From Sabellastarte sp. h YS-2021 (Eukaryota > Annelida > Polychaeta > Sabellida > Sabellidae), in the NCBI GenBank assembly GCA_964017235.1, contig OZ024929.1:28703464-28767463 (forward strand): a DNA stretch of 64,000 nt. Direction: 5' to 3'. The notes beneath the pieces are model-generated. The model did not search any database. It saw only the letters and a program-made list of their open reading frames with translations, and was not told where the DNA came from. The translations under genes were made by a program, and so were the position numbers. Below are positions 63,801 through 64,000 of the stretch, in pieces. The first letter of the stretch is position 1. Each line of letters begins with the position of its first letter.

Positions 63801-64000
63801 AAAATTCAGCATTTTCTGAAGCTGGAACTTCACAATTAGTTAAACTTCTACCTAAAAATAAGATAGCTTTACTTATGTAGAGGCTACTGTAATTAATACT
63901 CACTTGGAAAAACTTTTACTTACTGACAGTTGAGGGATCAATAGTGAGCTGAGCCACAGCCTGACTCACTTGGCCATTAACCAGTGTGATGGTGCAGATG
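638..64000 (-). CDS. HSPG2: Perlecan-like gene, internal part (24 exons; Ig domains then LG-EGF-EGF-LG-EGF)
   Basis: Secreted basement-membrane proteoglycan core protein. Exons, in gene order: 64000-63924 (partial), 63451-63188, 56184-56061, 55650-55493, 54869-54603, 54090-53971, 45024-44845, 44683-44511, 44005-43918, 31773-31611, 31240-31140, 30659-30576, 30211-30038, 29099-28952, 27948-27821, 22378-22265, 21493-21311, 20609-20463, 19740-19540, 10900-10787, 10349-10128, 9185-9069, 2082-1955, 809-638. All junctions have AG/GT signals and phases add up (mostly phase 1). Together they give about 1215 residues: some nine Ig domains, then LG1, EGF1, EGF2, LG2 and EGF3. This order is diagnostic of the perlecan domain IV/V boundary; agrin lacks the Ig run. 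LG3, EGF4 and the N-terminal domains lie outside. Established: domain V of perlecan binds integrin and dystroglycan-type partners. Inferred: same role here. The symbol is by domain order, not by database search. Confidence 0.88.
1480..1590 (-). mobile_element. tRNA-derived SINE head (degenerate)
   Basis: On the minus strand an A-box-like block (GAGTGGTTAACAAG) is followed about 60 bp later by a B-box-like block (CTTTCGAATC). Both resemble the promoter boxes of the SINE heads at 9.5 kb and 24.5 kb. The A-box/B-box arms are too imperfect for a working tRNA gene. Confidence 0.45.
1790..1925 (-). mobile_element. tRNA-like SINE remnant
   Basis: The minus strand shows an A-box-like stretch (TACTGGGTAACACACTTG) and a B-box-like GGTTTGTTCCCAGG. 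It lies just below the acceptor-free side of the LG2 exon. Weak evidence; no poly(A) or target duplication seen. Confidence 0.35.
1955..2082 (-). CDS. HSPG2: Perlecan exon: late part of LG2
   Basis: 128 nt, phase 1 to phase 0. The frame is [20 protein letters not shown], then [11 protein letters not shown]. The L-Y-V-G-G-V and G-F-x-G-C-I strands close an LG domain. No long ORF marks this exon. The donor is gtatgt and the acceptor tatag. Confidence 0.83.
4362..4630 (+). mobile_element. 5S-rRNA-derived SINE (SINE3-like) or 5S pseudogene
   Basis: The segment starts GTCTCCGG, close to the start of animal 5S rRNA, and about 90 bp in it has GTTAGTACTTGGATGGGTGA, which matches the 5S internal promoter C box almost perfectly. 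The middle is diverged. A further roughly 150 bp of non-5S sequence and an A-rich end follow, as in 5S-headed SINEs. A poly-T run lies directly upstream. Confidence 0.65.
7080..7187. repeat. Foldback element (MITE-like), about 108 bp
   Basis: Two arms of roughly 45 bp are inverted copies: the left runs from GGCCGTATTCA to CTTAGGCTTAA, the right from TTAAGCCTGAG to GAATACGGTCC. A loop of about 15 bp separates them. Mismatches are few. Confidence 0.85.
8630..8690. repeat. Short imperfect inverted repeat
   Basis: ATTCTTAGAATGTAATT at the left is mirrored by AATTACATATCTAAGAAT at the right, with about 25 bp between. Possibly a small foldback remnant. Confidence 0.5.
9069..9185 (-). CDS. HSPG2: Perlecan exon: middle of LG2
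   Basis: 117 nt, phase 1 to phase 1. The frame is [27 protein letters not shown] and [10 protein letters not shown]. The W-x-x-I-R-V-E-R strand matches the W-H-T-V-R-I-K-R strand of LG1. The donor is gtaaga. A SINE begins about 30 bp beyond the acceptor. Confidence 0.86.
9215..9545 (-). mobile_element. tRNA-derived SINE, about 330 bp
   Basis: Reading the minus strand: tRNA-like head with A box (GTGGGTTAGCAAG) and B box (GGTTCGACTCC), then a (TTTA)n-type stretch and a GGGGTTTTACG body, ending near CCATTCAACAGCCAGGG. The head and body recur in a shorter copy at 24362-24513. Long minus-strand ORFs here (9010-9432, 9260-9451) are shadows of the SINE plus exon. Confidence 0.7.
9546..10127. other. 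Intron remainder between LG2 exons
   Basis: No gene or clear repeat seen. Part of the 135-codon open frame that covers the exon at 10128-10349 runs into this intron past the donor and is not coding. Confidence 0.5.
10128..10349 (-). CDS. HSPG2: Perlecan exon: first part of laminin G domain LG2
   Basis: 222 nt, phase 1 to phase 1. The frame is [39 protein letters not shown] and [12 protein letters not shown] core motifs ([20 protein letters not shown]) are all present. The donor is gtacaa. Confidence 0.9.
10787..10900 (-). CDS. HSPG2: Perlecan exon: EGF2
   Basis: 114 nt, phase 1 to phase 1. Six cysteines in EGF spacing: [15 protein letters not shown], then [18 protein letters not shown]. The upstream intron is 8.6 kb and carries the nested Tigger/DIRS pair. 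The donor is gtaact. Confidence 0.85.
11289..11499. repeat. DIRS A left inverted terminal repeat (element 3' end)
   Basis: Inverted copy of 16670-16860 from TAGCTATTTGTTGGAGCC inward to the TTATTTTTGTTG end. The outermost roughly 45 bp (AT-rich, ending ATACTTACC) differ from the other end. Confidence 0.88.
11544..11640. repeat. DIRS A internal complementary region
   Basis: The first half is the reverse complement of the left end (11289-11350). The second half is the reverse complement of the right end (16820-16860). The join lies in TTTTTCAATTTTATAGCG at about 11600. Confidence 0.85.
12258..13370 (-). pseudogene. DIRS A tyrosine recombinase remnant
   Basis: Fragments correspond to the recombinase frame of element [20 protein letters not shown] (12258-12506) matches [17 protein letters not shown], and [16 protein letters not shown] (13134-13370) matches [16 protein letters not shown]. 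Stops and shifts break it throughout. Confidence 0.7.
13759..14661 (-). pseudogene. DIRS A reverse transcriptase / RNase H remnant
   Basis: Contains [20 protein letters not shown] and [18 protein letters not shown], clearly related to the RT of element C. The catalytic Y-L-D-D-W box reads YIEGW here, so both aspartates are lost. Frames shift several times. Confidence 0.75.
14662..16669 (-). other. DIRS A 5' region: remnant of RT start and gag, unreadable
   Basis: By position this should hold the gag-like ORF and the start of the RT ORF. Only short broken frames remain (for example 15405-15602, 15916-16257); none shows the Cys/His block seen in element C. A poly-T run lies at about 14888-14909. 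Confidence 0.5.
16670..16860. repeat. DIRS A right inverted terminal repeat (element 5' end)
   Basis: Inverted copy of 11289-11499; its outer end is GGTAAGGGTATTTCGCTATAAAAT. Confidence 0.88.
17037..18602 (-). pseudogene. Tigger-like DDE transposase, broken by frameshifts and stops
   Basis: Pieces in several frames, in gene order: an N-terminal helix-turn-helix region ([14 protein letters not shown], near 18540); a CENP-B-type DNA-binding piece ([20 protein letters not shown], 18295-18230); and the DDE core with [11 protein letters not shown] and [13 protein letters not shown] (17572-17955), which holds the second catalytic Asp. An acidic C-terminal tail follows (17037-17411). No single frame spans it, so it is inactive. 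Confidence 0.82.
19033..19539. other. Intron remainder
   Basis: Only a short TTA/TAA-rich stretch near 19280-19320; nothing else recognised. Confidence 0.5.
19540..19740 (-). CDS. HSPG2: Perlecan exon: end of LG1 plus EGF1
   Basis: 201 nt, phase 1 to phase 1. It starts with the LG-closing cysteine and strand ([15 protein letters not shown]). An EGF-like module follows: [29 protein letters not shown]. An additional cysteine (NCPVC) precedes the module. The donor is gtttgt (19534-19539). Confidence 0.9.
20010..20255. repeat. 40-bp minisatellite, about six units
   Basis: The core GTAATATACTG recurs at 20081, 20121, 20161 and (diverged) 20201, 20241, giving an exact 40-bp period. The block GGATGTTTTTGAAACTGGTT is the most conserved part of each unit. 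Confidence 0.85.
20463..20609 (-). CDS. HSPG2: Perlecan exon: late part of LG1
   Basis: 147 nt, phase 1 to phase 1. The frame is [15 protein letters not shown], then [13 protein letters not shown] and SGSRAGFVG. The Y-I-G-G-V-P strand and the G-F-V-G-C motif split over the next junction are typical of LG domains. The donor is gtaggt. Confidence 0.88.
20610..21310. other. Intron with a decayed copy of the neighbouring LG1 exon end
   Basis: 21167-21238 resembles the donor-side 70 bp of the exon at 21311 and its intron flank, with roughly one third mismatches by eye. Otherwise nothing recognised. Confidence 0.45.
21311..21493 (-). CDS. HSPG2: Perlecan exon: middle of LG1
   Basis: 183 nt, phase 1 to phase 1. 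The frame is [30 protein letters not shown] and [15 protein letters not shown]. These are the G-x-L-x-Y, F-x-F-D-L-G-S-G and W-H-x-V core motifs of LG domains. The donor is gtcagt (21305-21310). Confidence 0.9.
21783..21942. mobile_element. Small Tigger-related MITE, 160 bp
   Basis: Flanked by TA on both sides. The right end, GGTTCTACTG, equals the Tigger right end at 19032; the left end, CACTAGAATCTCTATTATC, is an imperfect match to its complement. No coding capacity. Confidence 0.75.
22265..22378 (-). CDS. HSPG2: Perlecan exon: start of laminin G domain LG1
   Basis: 114 nt, phase 1 to phase 1. The frame is [20 protein letters not shown], then [18 protein letters not shown], the beta-strand opening of an LG domain (I-x-L-x-F-K-P). 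The donor is gtaagc and the acceptor tttacag. Confidence 0.82.
22379..23226. other. Intron region before the first satellite element
   Basis: No gene seen. A perfect hairpin (AGTGCCCGT, loop GA, ACGGGCACT) lies at 23207-23226, immediately before the satellite element. Confidence 0.5.
23484..24150. repeat. About 145-bp tandem array, 4-5 units
   Basis: Units start at TTGACCTTGAAGGAGGGG-like blocks near 23484, 23629, 23773, 23920 and 24067. Each also has CCCAGCCCATGATTTCC and CCAATAATAAGCGAGTTATA. The same unit occurs at 46442-46703. Confidence 0.88.
24154..27120. repeat. 155-bp satellite array, about 19 units
   Basis: The marker GATTTACTCAA recurs at 24620, 24775, 24930, 25085, 25240, 25395, 25550, 25705 and 25860, i.e. 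exactly every 155 bp. First units (24154, 24308) are separated from the rest by a SINE insertion, and the last units near 26.95-27.1 kb decay. Higher-order pattern: two neighbouring units at 25085-25395 repeat again at 25395-25705. Confidence 0.92.
24362..24513 (-). mobile_element. tRNA-derived SINE inserted in the 155-bp array
   Basis: On the minus strand: A box TGGCCTAGTGGTTAGCAAG, B box GGTTCGAGTCC, then a short body with GGGACGTAAAACCCC-type sequence (GGGGTTTTACG on the plus strand). Same family as 9215-9545, shorter body. It could be misread as a tRNA gene but lacks a sound cloverleaf. Confidence 0.72.
27121..27820. other. Tail of the satellite element and short intron stretch
   Basis: Non-repetitive tail to 27539, then about 280 bp of intron with a CAAAAGTTGAGCC-type stretch resembling the foldback family at 7.1 kb. 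No gene. Confidence 0.45.
27821..27948 (-). CDS. HSPG2: Perlecan exon: end of the last Ig domain before LG1
   Basis: 128 nt, phase 2 to phase 1. The frame is [20 protein letters not shown], then [15 protein letters not shown] (second Cys) and ILVIQLRG. The donor is gttagt. The next exon downstream opens LG1, so this is the Ig/LG boundary (domain IV to V). Confidence 0.83.
28032..28241. repeat. Inverted-repeat element (MITE-like), about 210 bp
   Basis: Left arm AGAGTAAGAAATCTAAAATG (28032) is mirrored at the right by ATTTTAGATTTCTTACTCT (ending near 28241). Arms of about 28 bp with few mismatches. Confidence 0.75.
28335..28711. repeat. Possible inverted-repeat element, about 375 bp
   Basis: TATTTATTATCCACCACG at the left and CGTGGATAATAAAA at the right form a short inverted pair around a region with a poly-T run. 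Only about 13 bp match, so this is tentative. Confidence 0.35.
28952..29099 (-). CDS. HSPG2: Perlecan exon: first part of the last Ig domain before LG1
   Basis: 148 nt, phase 1 to phase 2. The frame is [27 protein letters not shown] (first Cys), [14 protein letters not shown] (core Trp). The donor is a weaker gttggt (28946-28951); the frame and the next exon support it. No long ORF marks this exon. Confidence 0.78.
29350..29865. repeat. Degenerate relative of the AGGTCA-rich repeat at 51.2-51.9 kb
   Basis: Has about three units of CCTACACCTTACAGTTTCC and CCAATGTCCCTACCAAGTAT, then GGTGAAAACAATAATACC and a TAGGCTGTGGGGTAAAAA end, the same end sequence as at 51916. Two plus-strand ORFs here (29348-29757) are products of the repeat. 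Confidence 0.75.
30038..30211 (-). CDS. HSPG2: Perlecan exon: last part of a split Ig domain
   Basis: 174 nt, phase 1 to phase 1. The frame is [13 protein letters not shown] (core Trp), then [15 protein letters not shown] (second Cys) and AKVTINVEG. The donor is gtgagt (30032-30037). Confidence 0.88.
30576..30659 (-). CDS. HSPG2: Perlecan exon: first part of a split Ig domain
   Basis: 84 nt, phase 1 to phase 1. The frame is [17 protein letters not shown], then [11 protein letters not shown] with the first Cys. The acceptor is ttaccag and the donor gtgagc. It is followed in frame by 30038-30211. Confidence 0.8.
30660..31139. other. Introns between Ig exons (30212-30575, 30660-31139, 31241-31610)
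   Basis: No repeats or genes recognised in these three short introns beyond AT-rich filler and plus-strand open frames without protein character. Confidence 0.5.
31140..31240 (-). CDS. HSPG2: Perlecan exon: last part of a split Ig domain
   Basis: 101 nt, phase 2 to phase 1. The frame is [21 protein letters not shown] with the second Cys, ending AYINVQQ. The acceptor is cacag and the donor gtgagc. Confidence 0.86.
31611..31773 (-). CDS. HSPG2: Perlecan exon: first part of a split Ig domain
   Basis: 163 nt, phase 1 to phase 2. The frame is [22 protein letters not shown] (first Cys), [12 protein letters not shown] (core Trp), RDGVLL. The donor is gtaagt (31605-31610). The upstream intron, about 12 kb, is mostly DIRS element B plus the LINE. 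Confidence 0.88.
31774..32591. other. Intron upstream end next to DIRS element B
   Basis: Contains stretches such as GGCTAAGTCTGAGGGTTAAA and CTCAGACTTTAGACTTGGC that fold back on each other, likely another relative of the 7.1-kb foldback family, disrupted by the DIRS insertion. No gene. Confidence 0.4.
32592..32812. repeat. DIRS B left inverted terminal repeat (element 3' end)
   Basis: Complement of 43617-43822, from CTTATCCTCACAAATGCTTA inward to CCTCATTTAATTTTTGGTC. Includes a perfect TGCGCATGCGCA palindrome (about 32751-32762). The outermost 45 bp are longer than at the right end. Confidence 0.9.
32859..32962. repeat. DIRS B internal complementary region
   Basis: Reverse complement of the left end followed directly by reverse complement of the right end; the join is near TTTGTTACATTTTATTGCG (about 32917). 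Confidence 0.9.
33655..34300 (-). pseudogene. DIRS B tyrosine recombinase, truncated
   Basis: Reads [50 protein letters not shown] (first catalytic Arg region) and [17 protein letters not shown], matching element C. A stop at 33655 removes the C-terminal block where the His/Arg and Tyr of the active site should be; 32963-33654 holds decayed sequence. Confidence 0.82.
34309..36150 (-). pseudogene. DIRS B reverse transcriptase / RNase H, frameshifted
   Basis: Three pieces in different frames: 35806-36111 ([30 protein letters not shown], first RT aspartate block), 35043-35732 (thumb, then RNase [45 protein letters not shown]), 34309-34998 ([17 protein letters not shown], then [20 protein letters not shown]). 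The YLDDW box is still intact near 35720-35735. The LINE target duplication begins at 35966, within this region. Confidence 0.85.
35966..36313. repeat. Left copy of the 348-bp LINE target site duplication
   Basis: Part of the DIRS B RT region. It is repeated at 41844-42191 with about seven single-base differences seen by eye (about 2%). It ends exactly where the LINE starts. Confidence 0.9.
36325..37140 (+). repeat. LINE 5' UTR tandem monomers, six degenerate copies
   Basis: GCCTTATATCTCCTTTATTG recurs near 36335, 36490, 36613, 36787, 36946 and 37090 with spacing of about 125-175 bp. Each is followed by GTATTAAGAGGTATTGGG and a GGCCGGGCTGGGGTCAT-like block. Such monomers often carry LINE promoter activity; here that is inference. 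Confidence 0.82.
37141..37846 (+). other. LINE region between monomers and ORF2
   Basis: A 167-codon open frame at 37209-37712 is rich in Leu/Phe/Cys and looks compositional. I see no coiled coil or zinc knuckle that would mark an ORF1. Confidence 0.5.
37847..41652 (+). pseudogene. LINE ORF2: APE endonuclease - reverse transcriptase, four lesions
   Basis: Endonuclease motifs: [61 protein letters not shown] motifs: [60 protein letters not shown] (about 39985-40000). A C-terminal Cys/His block follows ([18 protein letters not shown]). Lesions: in-frame TAA at 37991, in-frame TGA at 38579, a frameshift around the A-run 38911-38919, in-frame TAG at 40282. The copy is inactive. L1/Tx1-like by motif style; clade not proven. 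Confidence 0.92.
41844..42191. repeat. Right copy of the 348-bp LINE target site duplication
   Basis: Starts directly after the poly(A) tail with GAGTTTCCGAATATCACTG and ends at CATTAACCTT, the same ends as 35966-36313. Sequence beyond it returns to DIRS B. Confidence 0.9.
42192..43616 (-). other. DIRS B 5' region: gag remnant
   Basis: Only about 1.4 kb where element C has about 2.7 kb. Short broken frames (42231-42704) show no zinc-finger block. Three loosely similar stretches with CTGTTTTTCAG-type cores (about 42960, 43270, 43425) may reflect an internal duplication. A deletion is likely. Confidence 0.5.
43617..43822. repeat. DIRS B right inverted terminal repeat (element 5' end)
   Basis: Complement of 32592-32812; includes the TGCGCATGCGCA palindrome and ends GCTATTTTACGCAATAAAA. 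Confidence 0.9.
43918..44005 (-). CDS. HSPG2: Perlecan exon: last part of a split Ig domain
   Basis: 88 nt, phase 0 to phase 1. The frame is [14 protein letters not shown] (D-x-G-x-Y-x-C), ending GYAEVTVY. The exon is too short to stand out as an ORF. The right end of DIRS element B (43822) lies only about 95 bp below the donor (gtgagt, 43912-43917). Confidence 0.85.
44511..44683 (-). CDS. HSPG2: Perlecan exon: first part of a split Ig domain
   Basis: 173 nt, phase 1 to phase 0. The frame reads [24 protein letters not shown] (first Cys), [10 protein letters not shown] (core Trp) and DGVLEILQ. The donor is gtaatt. The exon at 43918-44005 completes the domain. Confidence 0.86.
44845..45024 (-). 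CDS. HSPG2: Perlecan exon: second half of a split Ig domain
   Basis: 180 nt, phase 1 to phase 1. The frame reads [13 protein letters not shown] (core Trp) and [15 protein letters not shown] (second Cys), ending VVVLTVN. Joined to 53971-54090 it forms a standard Ig domain: ...RCQALG then NPLPTVEW.... The donor is gtaggt. Confidence 0.88.
45025..46441. other. Intron, non-repetitive part
   Basis: AT-rich, no repeats or coding signal recognised. The 97-codon plus frame at 46066-46359 has no recognisable domain. Confidence 0.55.
46812..47207. repeat. 169-bp repeat units, left flank (two degenerate copies)
   Basis: Units contain GCACGGTTTTCAAGATATAA, TTTTTGTGTTTTGC and ATGGCCACCATTTTTGG, the same blocks as the right-hand array. 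Confidence 0.8.
47208..49608. repeat. 133-bp satellite array, 18 units
   Basis: GTGAAAGCTCT recurs from 47208 to 49603 at 133-bp steps (47341, 47474, 47607, 47740 and on; 18 x 133 = 2394). Units are very similar, with small variants (AGAG/CAAG before GTGAAAG) that recur in a longer-period order. Each contains TTACTCATTTTGAGTAGGTG. Confidence 0.93.
49609..50750. repeat. 169-bp tandem array, about seven units
   Basis: CAGAGATACC recurs near 49631, 49801, 49969, 50138, 50307, 50476 and 50645 (168-170 bp). Each unit has TTTCGTCGAAATCGCTCTA, ACGGTTTTCGAGATATAAGC and AAAATGGCCGCCATTTT. Open frames of 80-140 codons on both strands arise from the unit and are not genes. Confidence 0.92.
51180..51840. 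repeat. AGGTCA-rich tandem array, 4-5 units of about 140 bp
   Basis: Each unit has CCTACACCTTACAGTTTCCG, AGATATAGCCCGGACAAG and AAGGTCACTACGGCAAGGTC. Two units carry AGGTCAAAGGTCA (51441 and 51580). Same family as 29350-29865. Confidence 0.88.
51940..52610 (-). pseudogene. Non-LTR retrotransposon remnant (CR1/Rex-like RT C-terminus)
   Basis: Minus strand reads [20 protein letters not shown] (52360-52430), close to the S-x-L-D-Y-C-N-x-L block of CR1-type LINEs. About 250 bp further is [20 protein letters not shown], like the terminal F-K-K-x-L-K-T-x-L block. Stops and gaps break it. Confidence 0.6.
52611..53970. other. Intron, nothing recognised
   Basis: AT-rich sequence without repeats or coding character that I can support. 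Confidence 0.55.
53971..54090 (-). CDS. HSPG2: Perlecan exon: first half of a split Ig domain
   Basis: 120 nt, phase 1 to phase 1. The frame reads [15 protein letters not shown], then [17 protein letters not shown] with the first Cys. The donor is gtaaat. The domain is finished only at 44845-45024, across an intron of about 8.9 kb that holds the satellite complex. Confidence 0.85.
54603..54869 (-). CDS. HSPG2: Perlecan exon: complete Ig domain in one exon
   Basis: 267 nt, phase 1 to phase 1. The frame starts [14 protein letters not shown]. Ig landmarks are LRLECVADG (first Cys), TVYWVPP (core Trp) and [15 protein letters not shown] (second Cys), ending QSVQV. A second open frame over the same bases is a shadow. 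Confidence 0.9.
54870..55492. other. Intron with a TGACCTTGA/AGGTCA cluster
   Basis: GACCTTGATATTGAAGGTCAAGGTCA at 55200-55226 in two parts resembles the AGGTCA-type repeat units seen elsewhere; otherwise nothing. Confidence 0.5.
55493..55650 (-). CDS. HSPG2: Perlecan exon: second half of a split Ig domain
   Basis: 158 nt, phase 2 to phase 1. It continues the previous exon as [13 protein letters not shown] and contains [16 protein letters not shown] (Y-x-C with second Cys), ending TATLVVQG. The acceptor follows a T-rich tract (cttttgcag) and the donor is gtaata. Confidence 0.88.
56061..56184 (-). CDS. HSPG2: Perlecan exon: first half of a split Ig domain
   Basis: 124 nt, entering in phase 1 and leaving in phase 2. 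The frame has [23 protein letters not shown] (first Cys) and PEVVWSR (core Trp). The split after WSR is completed by the exon at 55493-55650. A 6.6-kb DIRS element sits in the intron upstream of this exon. Confidence 0.88.
56493..56716. repeat. DIRS C left inverted terminal repeat (element 3' end)
   Basis: Starts TGGAAAATTTAATAGTAAAT; from CTAGTGGACAGATGCA inward to CTCTTCCTCTTTTTGTTG it mirrors the right end. Contains two overlapping GCGCATGCG-type palindromes (about 56679-56699). Confidence 0.93.
56774..56870. repeat. DIRS C internal complementary region
   Basis: Reverse complement of the left end (to ...AAATTTTCC at 56829), then reverse complement of the right end (ATTTTATTGCGTTAATACAA... 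GGACAGATGCA). It thus matches the complement of a head-to-tail junction of the element. It lies between the recombinase ORF and the 3' terminal repeat. Confidence 0.93.
56871..57268. other. DIRS C 3' untranslated stretch
   Basis: Lies between the internal complementary region and the recombinase stop. Holds a poly-T run of about 27 (57183-57210; poly-A in element sense), possibly part of the element's 3' end processing. No ORF of note. Confidence 0.6.
57269..59413 (-). CDS. DIRS C tyrosine recombinase ORF (714 codons open; overlaps RT ORF)
   Basis: Tyrosine recombinase that in DIRS elements integrates a circular DNA copy. The core starts near [16 protein letters not shown] (about 58.27 kb). 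Motifs: [15 protein letters not shown] (first Arg, about residue 515), [14 protein letters not shown] (His-x-x-Arg, about 652), [18 protein letters not shown] (catalytic Tyr, about 687). The first roughly 410 codons overlap the RT ORF in another frame; a later start is possible. Related upstream-frame peptides (LVLGS-Q/E-S, CLAP) also survive in elements A and B. Open and apparently functional. Confidence 0.9.
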   Translation of the reverse strand: MGRSSAETTVHQRQGLLFSPAVHVPHRATYCHGKASVGRPASHETGAMASKKTLACAGELGKDYSGSPVSSPTPGMVVGRDQCAKRATLAPSSARPTDFYRRLKRRLGRTLRGIHSKRRLVRNRKSPPHQLLGTQGSSSGSQEFREAVQGTDCPHSNRQHDCSVLHQQRGRYEIRVSLCPTLAASSLVSSQEDNSAGQAHSGSLECHSRQAIPAQPGYPDRVVPVSTGVQSLVLQLGPAADRSFCHPIQSQASQVCLSSSGFDSLGGGCSQSTMEQPGRVRLSSSLPSQSGHVQTGQSGLSQNDLNRSGLAQHALVLGSDQSIKSNSLQSSLGEEPVNSTVQRPSPQELESSESACLAPRASSIRRQGFSEEVAARIEAPQRSSTRAVYKSKWTIFVKWCDSNQVDFRAPSLKQVADFLLYLFNERQLQPSTIEGYRTAIADMVGNDPVHFGKDESLTRLLDSFHRDKPKGRRGIPTWNLSLVLHQLTKAPFEPMRKASLKHLTFKTVFLLALGSGKRRSEIHAWLYRNIRHQENWSQVSLYPSPSFLSKNQLARDGPSAVAPVVIPALAPSLDRSLKEDKSLCPVRALRYYLDRTKDLRSGKDLVFVSFRKSFQKDIVPATVSSWIKQTVLLCYQLSDHEAQTIHQVRAHDVRAFAASKAFQGGVSLEQILSACHWKAHNTFTQFYLKDLAWADSELYHLGPVVAAQQIHEHQ
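58177..60843 (-). CDS. DIRS C reverse transcriptase - RNase H polyprotein (888 aa)
   Basis: RT motifs in order: [29 protein letters not shown] (about residue 350), [27 protein letters not shown] (about 413; Y-x-D-D). RNase [17 protein letters not shown] (about 576), [24 protein letters not shown] (about 633), [19 protein letters not shown]-terminal block ([20 protein letters not shown], then YAFPPVSLL and [13 protein letters not shown]) is typical of DIRS pol proteins; I cannot confirm the methyltransferase activity reported for some relatives. The ATG lies 7 nt after the gag stop, in another frame. Confidence 0.93.
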   Translation of the reverse strand: MPRYSDMDFSLMQLSAQRNKILQVITHPVLFPGPVRVLPNRPDGDLLIGTVPMIAETVGIPVPEIRTVRLGDSLAGIEAAVVAEDVVPTPVSLNREVTSNINDNYLLCPTPSTSVMAKLDNRILEKTVSSVVIDSPCSKTFHQTPSLPSQNVSYLAVDHAHSVCFQGQPQKKGLSPCIPKRKIKDVKGVFCASQCLFAPHVPNVPNVVPSLAVGGRLQKFWQVWLSLGANPRVVSILQEGYTLPFKIRPPLTRSPVIKSGYAHPDKSKALYQAVTDLINKLVVEKVIIRSSLAFYNRLFLVPKPNQRWRPILDLSHLNLFLKPGTFKMETPETIRLSLQKGEWVTSLDFSDAYFHIPISQRSRKYLRFFLGRKAYQFTALPFGLATAPLEFTKVVKEVKLMAQARGIRIHQYLDDWLVRAPDQETCQLHTQTLLALCHELGWVVNMEKSELQPQQVFNFVGYRFDLLSGRVLPTQDRWVALQQKLQFIKGRDCCSVRQFMSLIGLLTATEKQVWAGRLHMRPVQWHLKRHWHVPESLEKIIPVPLSLHPHLEWWLDETNVLKGQPLHPLQHALQIFTDASNEGWGAHLGGSIARGVWSETESRLHINFLELKAVLLALRSFEKQCRGQIVLIATDNTTVVSYINKEGGMKSGSLCALLWRLLAWCHPRKIILRARHIPGRLNVIADKLSRHNQVIQTEWCLSQQVFNRLCSNWGQPQIDLFATRFNHKLPKFVSPVPDSTAWAVDALSLPWSNLDVYAFPPVSLLNQVTSKLVNQGFHRMILIAPGWPNMPWFWDLISLSSQIPFSLPLERNLLTQPFNGLLHRNLNHLNLHAWLLEPRPSGDKGFLRRWQQELKLLREVQPERSISQSGPFLLSGATPTRWTSGRPL
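60851..62749 (-). CDS. DIRS C gag-like ORF1 (632 aa)
   Basis: N-terminal Cys/His block: C20, H22 and H30, C33-x2-C36, C46, C52-x2-C55 ([19 protein letters not shown], then [10 protein letters not shown]), typical of DIRS ORF1 and probably nucleic-acid binding. A long Pro/Ser-rich, charged stretch follows (about residues 90-350, with a Lys-rich block near 205-235), then a more structured C-terminal half. The start could be the first Met or M6 (MASPGDKKG). No stop or frameshift. Confidence 0.85.
   Translation of the reverse strand: MCLYIMASPGDKKGQRRGVCGHIMASFDLHKRCARCRDKGIGDDDCVAKKSCVICDGFTDTQKDMLATPTYKIRKDKKAGVLVSPDQVTVIASVEDTEPVFQPSPSASQPPAHAQPESSSSAFVTSDQLQKMSDQWAEQFARFEALLSRGNVFSTPKSSVQHMPSHAAISDTPFIPPSARLTGPVEFPAEGEGDKQQASKSVERDVKEKKSRKSRKDHKDDKHSKKRQVSPSPDVGPPQVKSAPVPAKPPAQDQVSSGPEVVQKSKSKPAPLSSVGSDPEQSGLFLPGATGQGFAQPGSSGQVPPVDHTVSSLFGDSSVSDAYRAPPEPDNLDIGPPPSEASLSDDQISYEGEISSDTLDRPEQTEDMNYRETVRSIRSFMGWSHIPTFESDLSEPDKSNNPWKGKLPKRPARISVAMPPDDWLCQKLEKLNTVVAEGYPSRSQDSAGLKKDQFVKVPKSQNRWYQMHMIRPEGPHRPGKTLFSWHNSEAKVNSQFPRIIKASAYPATGPPSRPISQEYLRRWEKCARENSYIVNHAAGFNRCTSELQERMTGHINMLHTRINKGKAPKEVSAALSDLKDLSAFHQNVSVAMGTALQHLADSLFVHMSNLILLRRDSYLDHVKNGIKPDTYN
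62850..63049. repeat. DIRS C right inverted terminal repeat (element 5' end)
   Basis: Complement of the left repeat with about two differences; outer end AACGCAATAAAAT. It probably carries the promoter for the gag ORF about 100 bp downstream. Confidence 0.93.
63188..63451 (-). CDS. HSPG2: Perlecan exon: complete Ig domain in one exon
   Basis: 264 nt, phase 1 to phase 1. The frame starts [14 protein letters not shown] and contains the Ig hallmarks in order: LTCSV (first Cys), IRWSRSGG (core Trp), [12 protein letters not shown] (D-x-G-x-Y-x-C with second Cys). The acceptor is CAG at 63452-63454 and the donor gtgagt at 63182-63187. An upstream open stretch in the same frame, to 63524, is intron. 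Confidence 0.88.
63452..63923. other. Intron between the two Ig exons at the window end
   Basis: AT-rich, nothing recognised. Confidence 0.5.
63924..64000 (-). CDS. HSPG2: Perlecan exon: end of an Ig domain (partial at window edge)
   Basis: The minus-strand frame begins [10 protein letters not shown] and runs to LTIDPSTV before a consensus donor (acttac on the plus strand, 63918-63923). The C in ICTI fits the second Ig cysteine. The exon ends in phase 1, which matches the next exon. The acceptor is beyond the window. Confidence 0.7.

Noticed and set aside
638..64000. Agrin or a Slit/Crumbs-type gene instead of perlecan
   Set aside because: The LG/EGF part alone would allow these, but the long Ig run directly before LG1 and the LG-EGF-EGF-LG-EGF order fit perlecan only.
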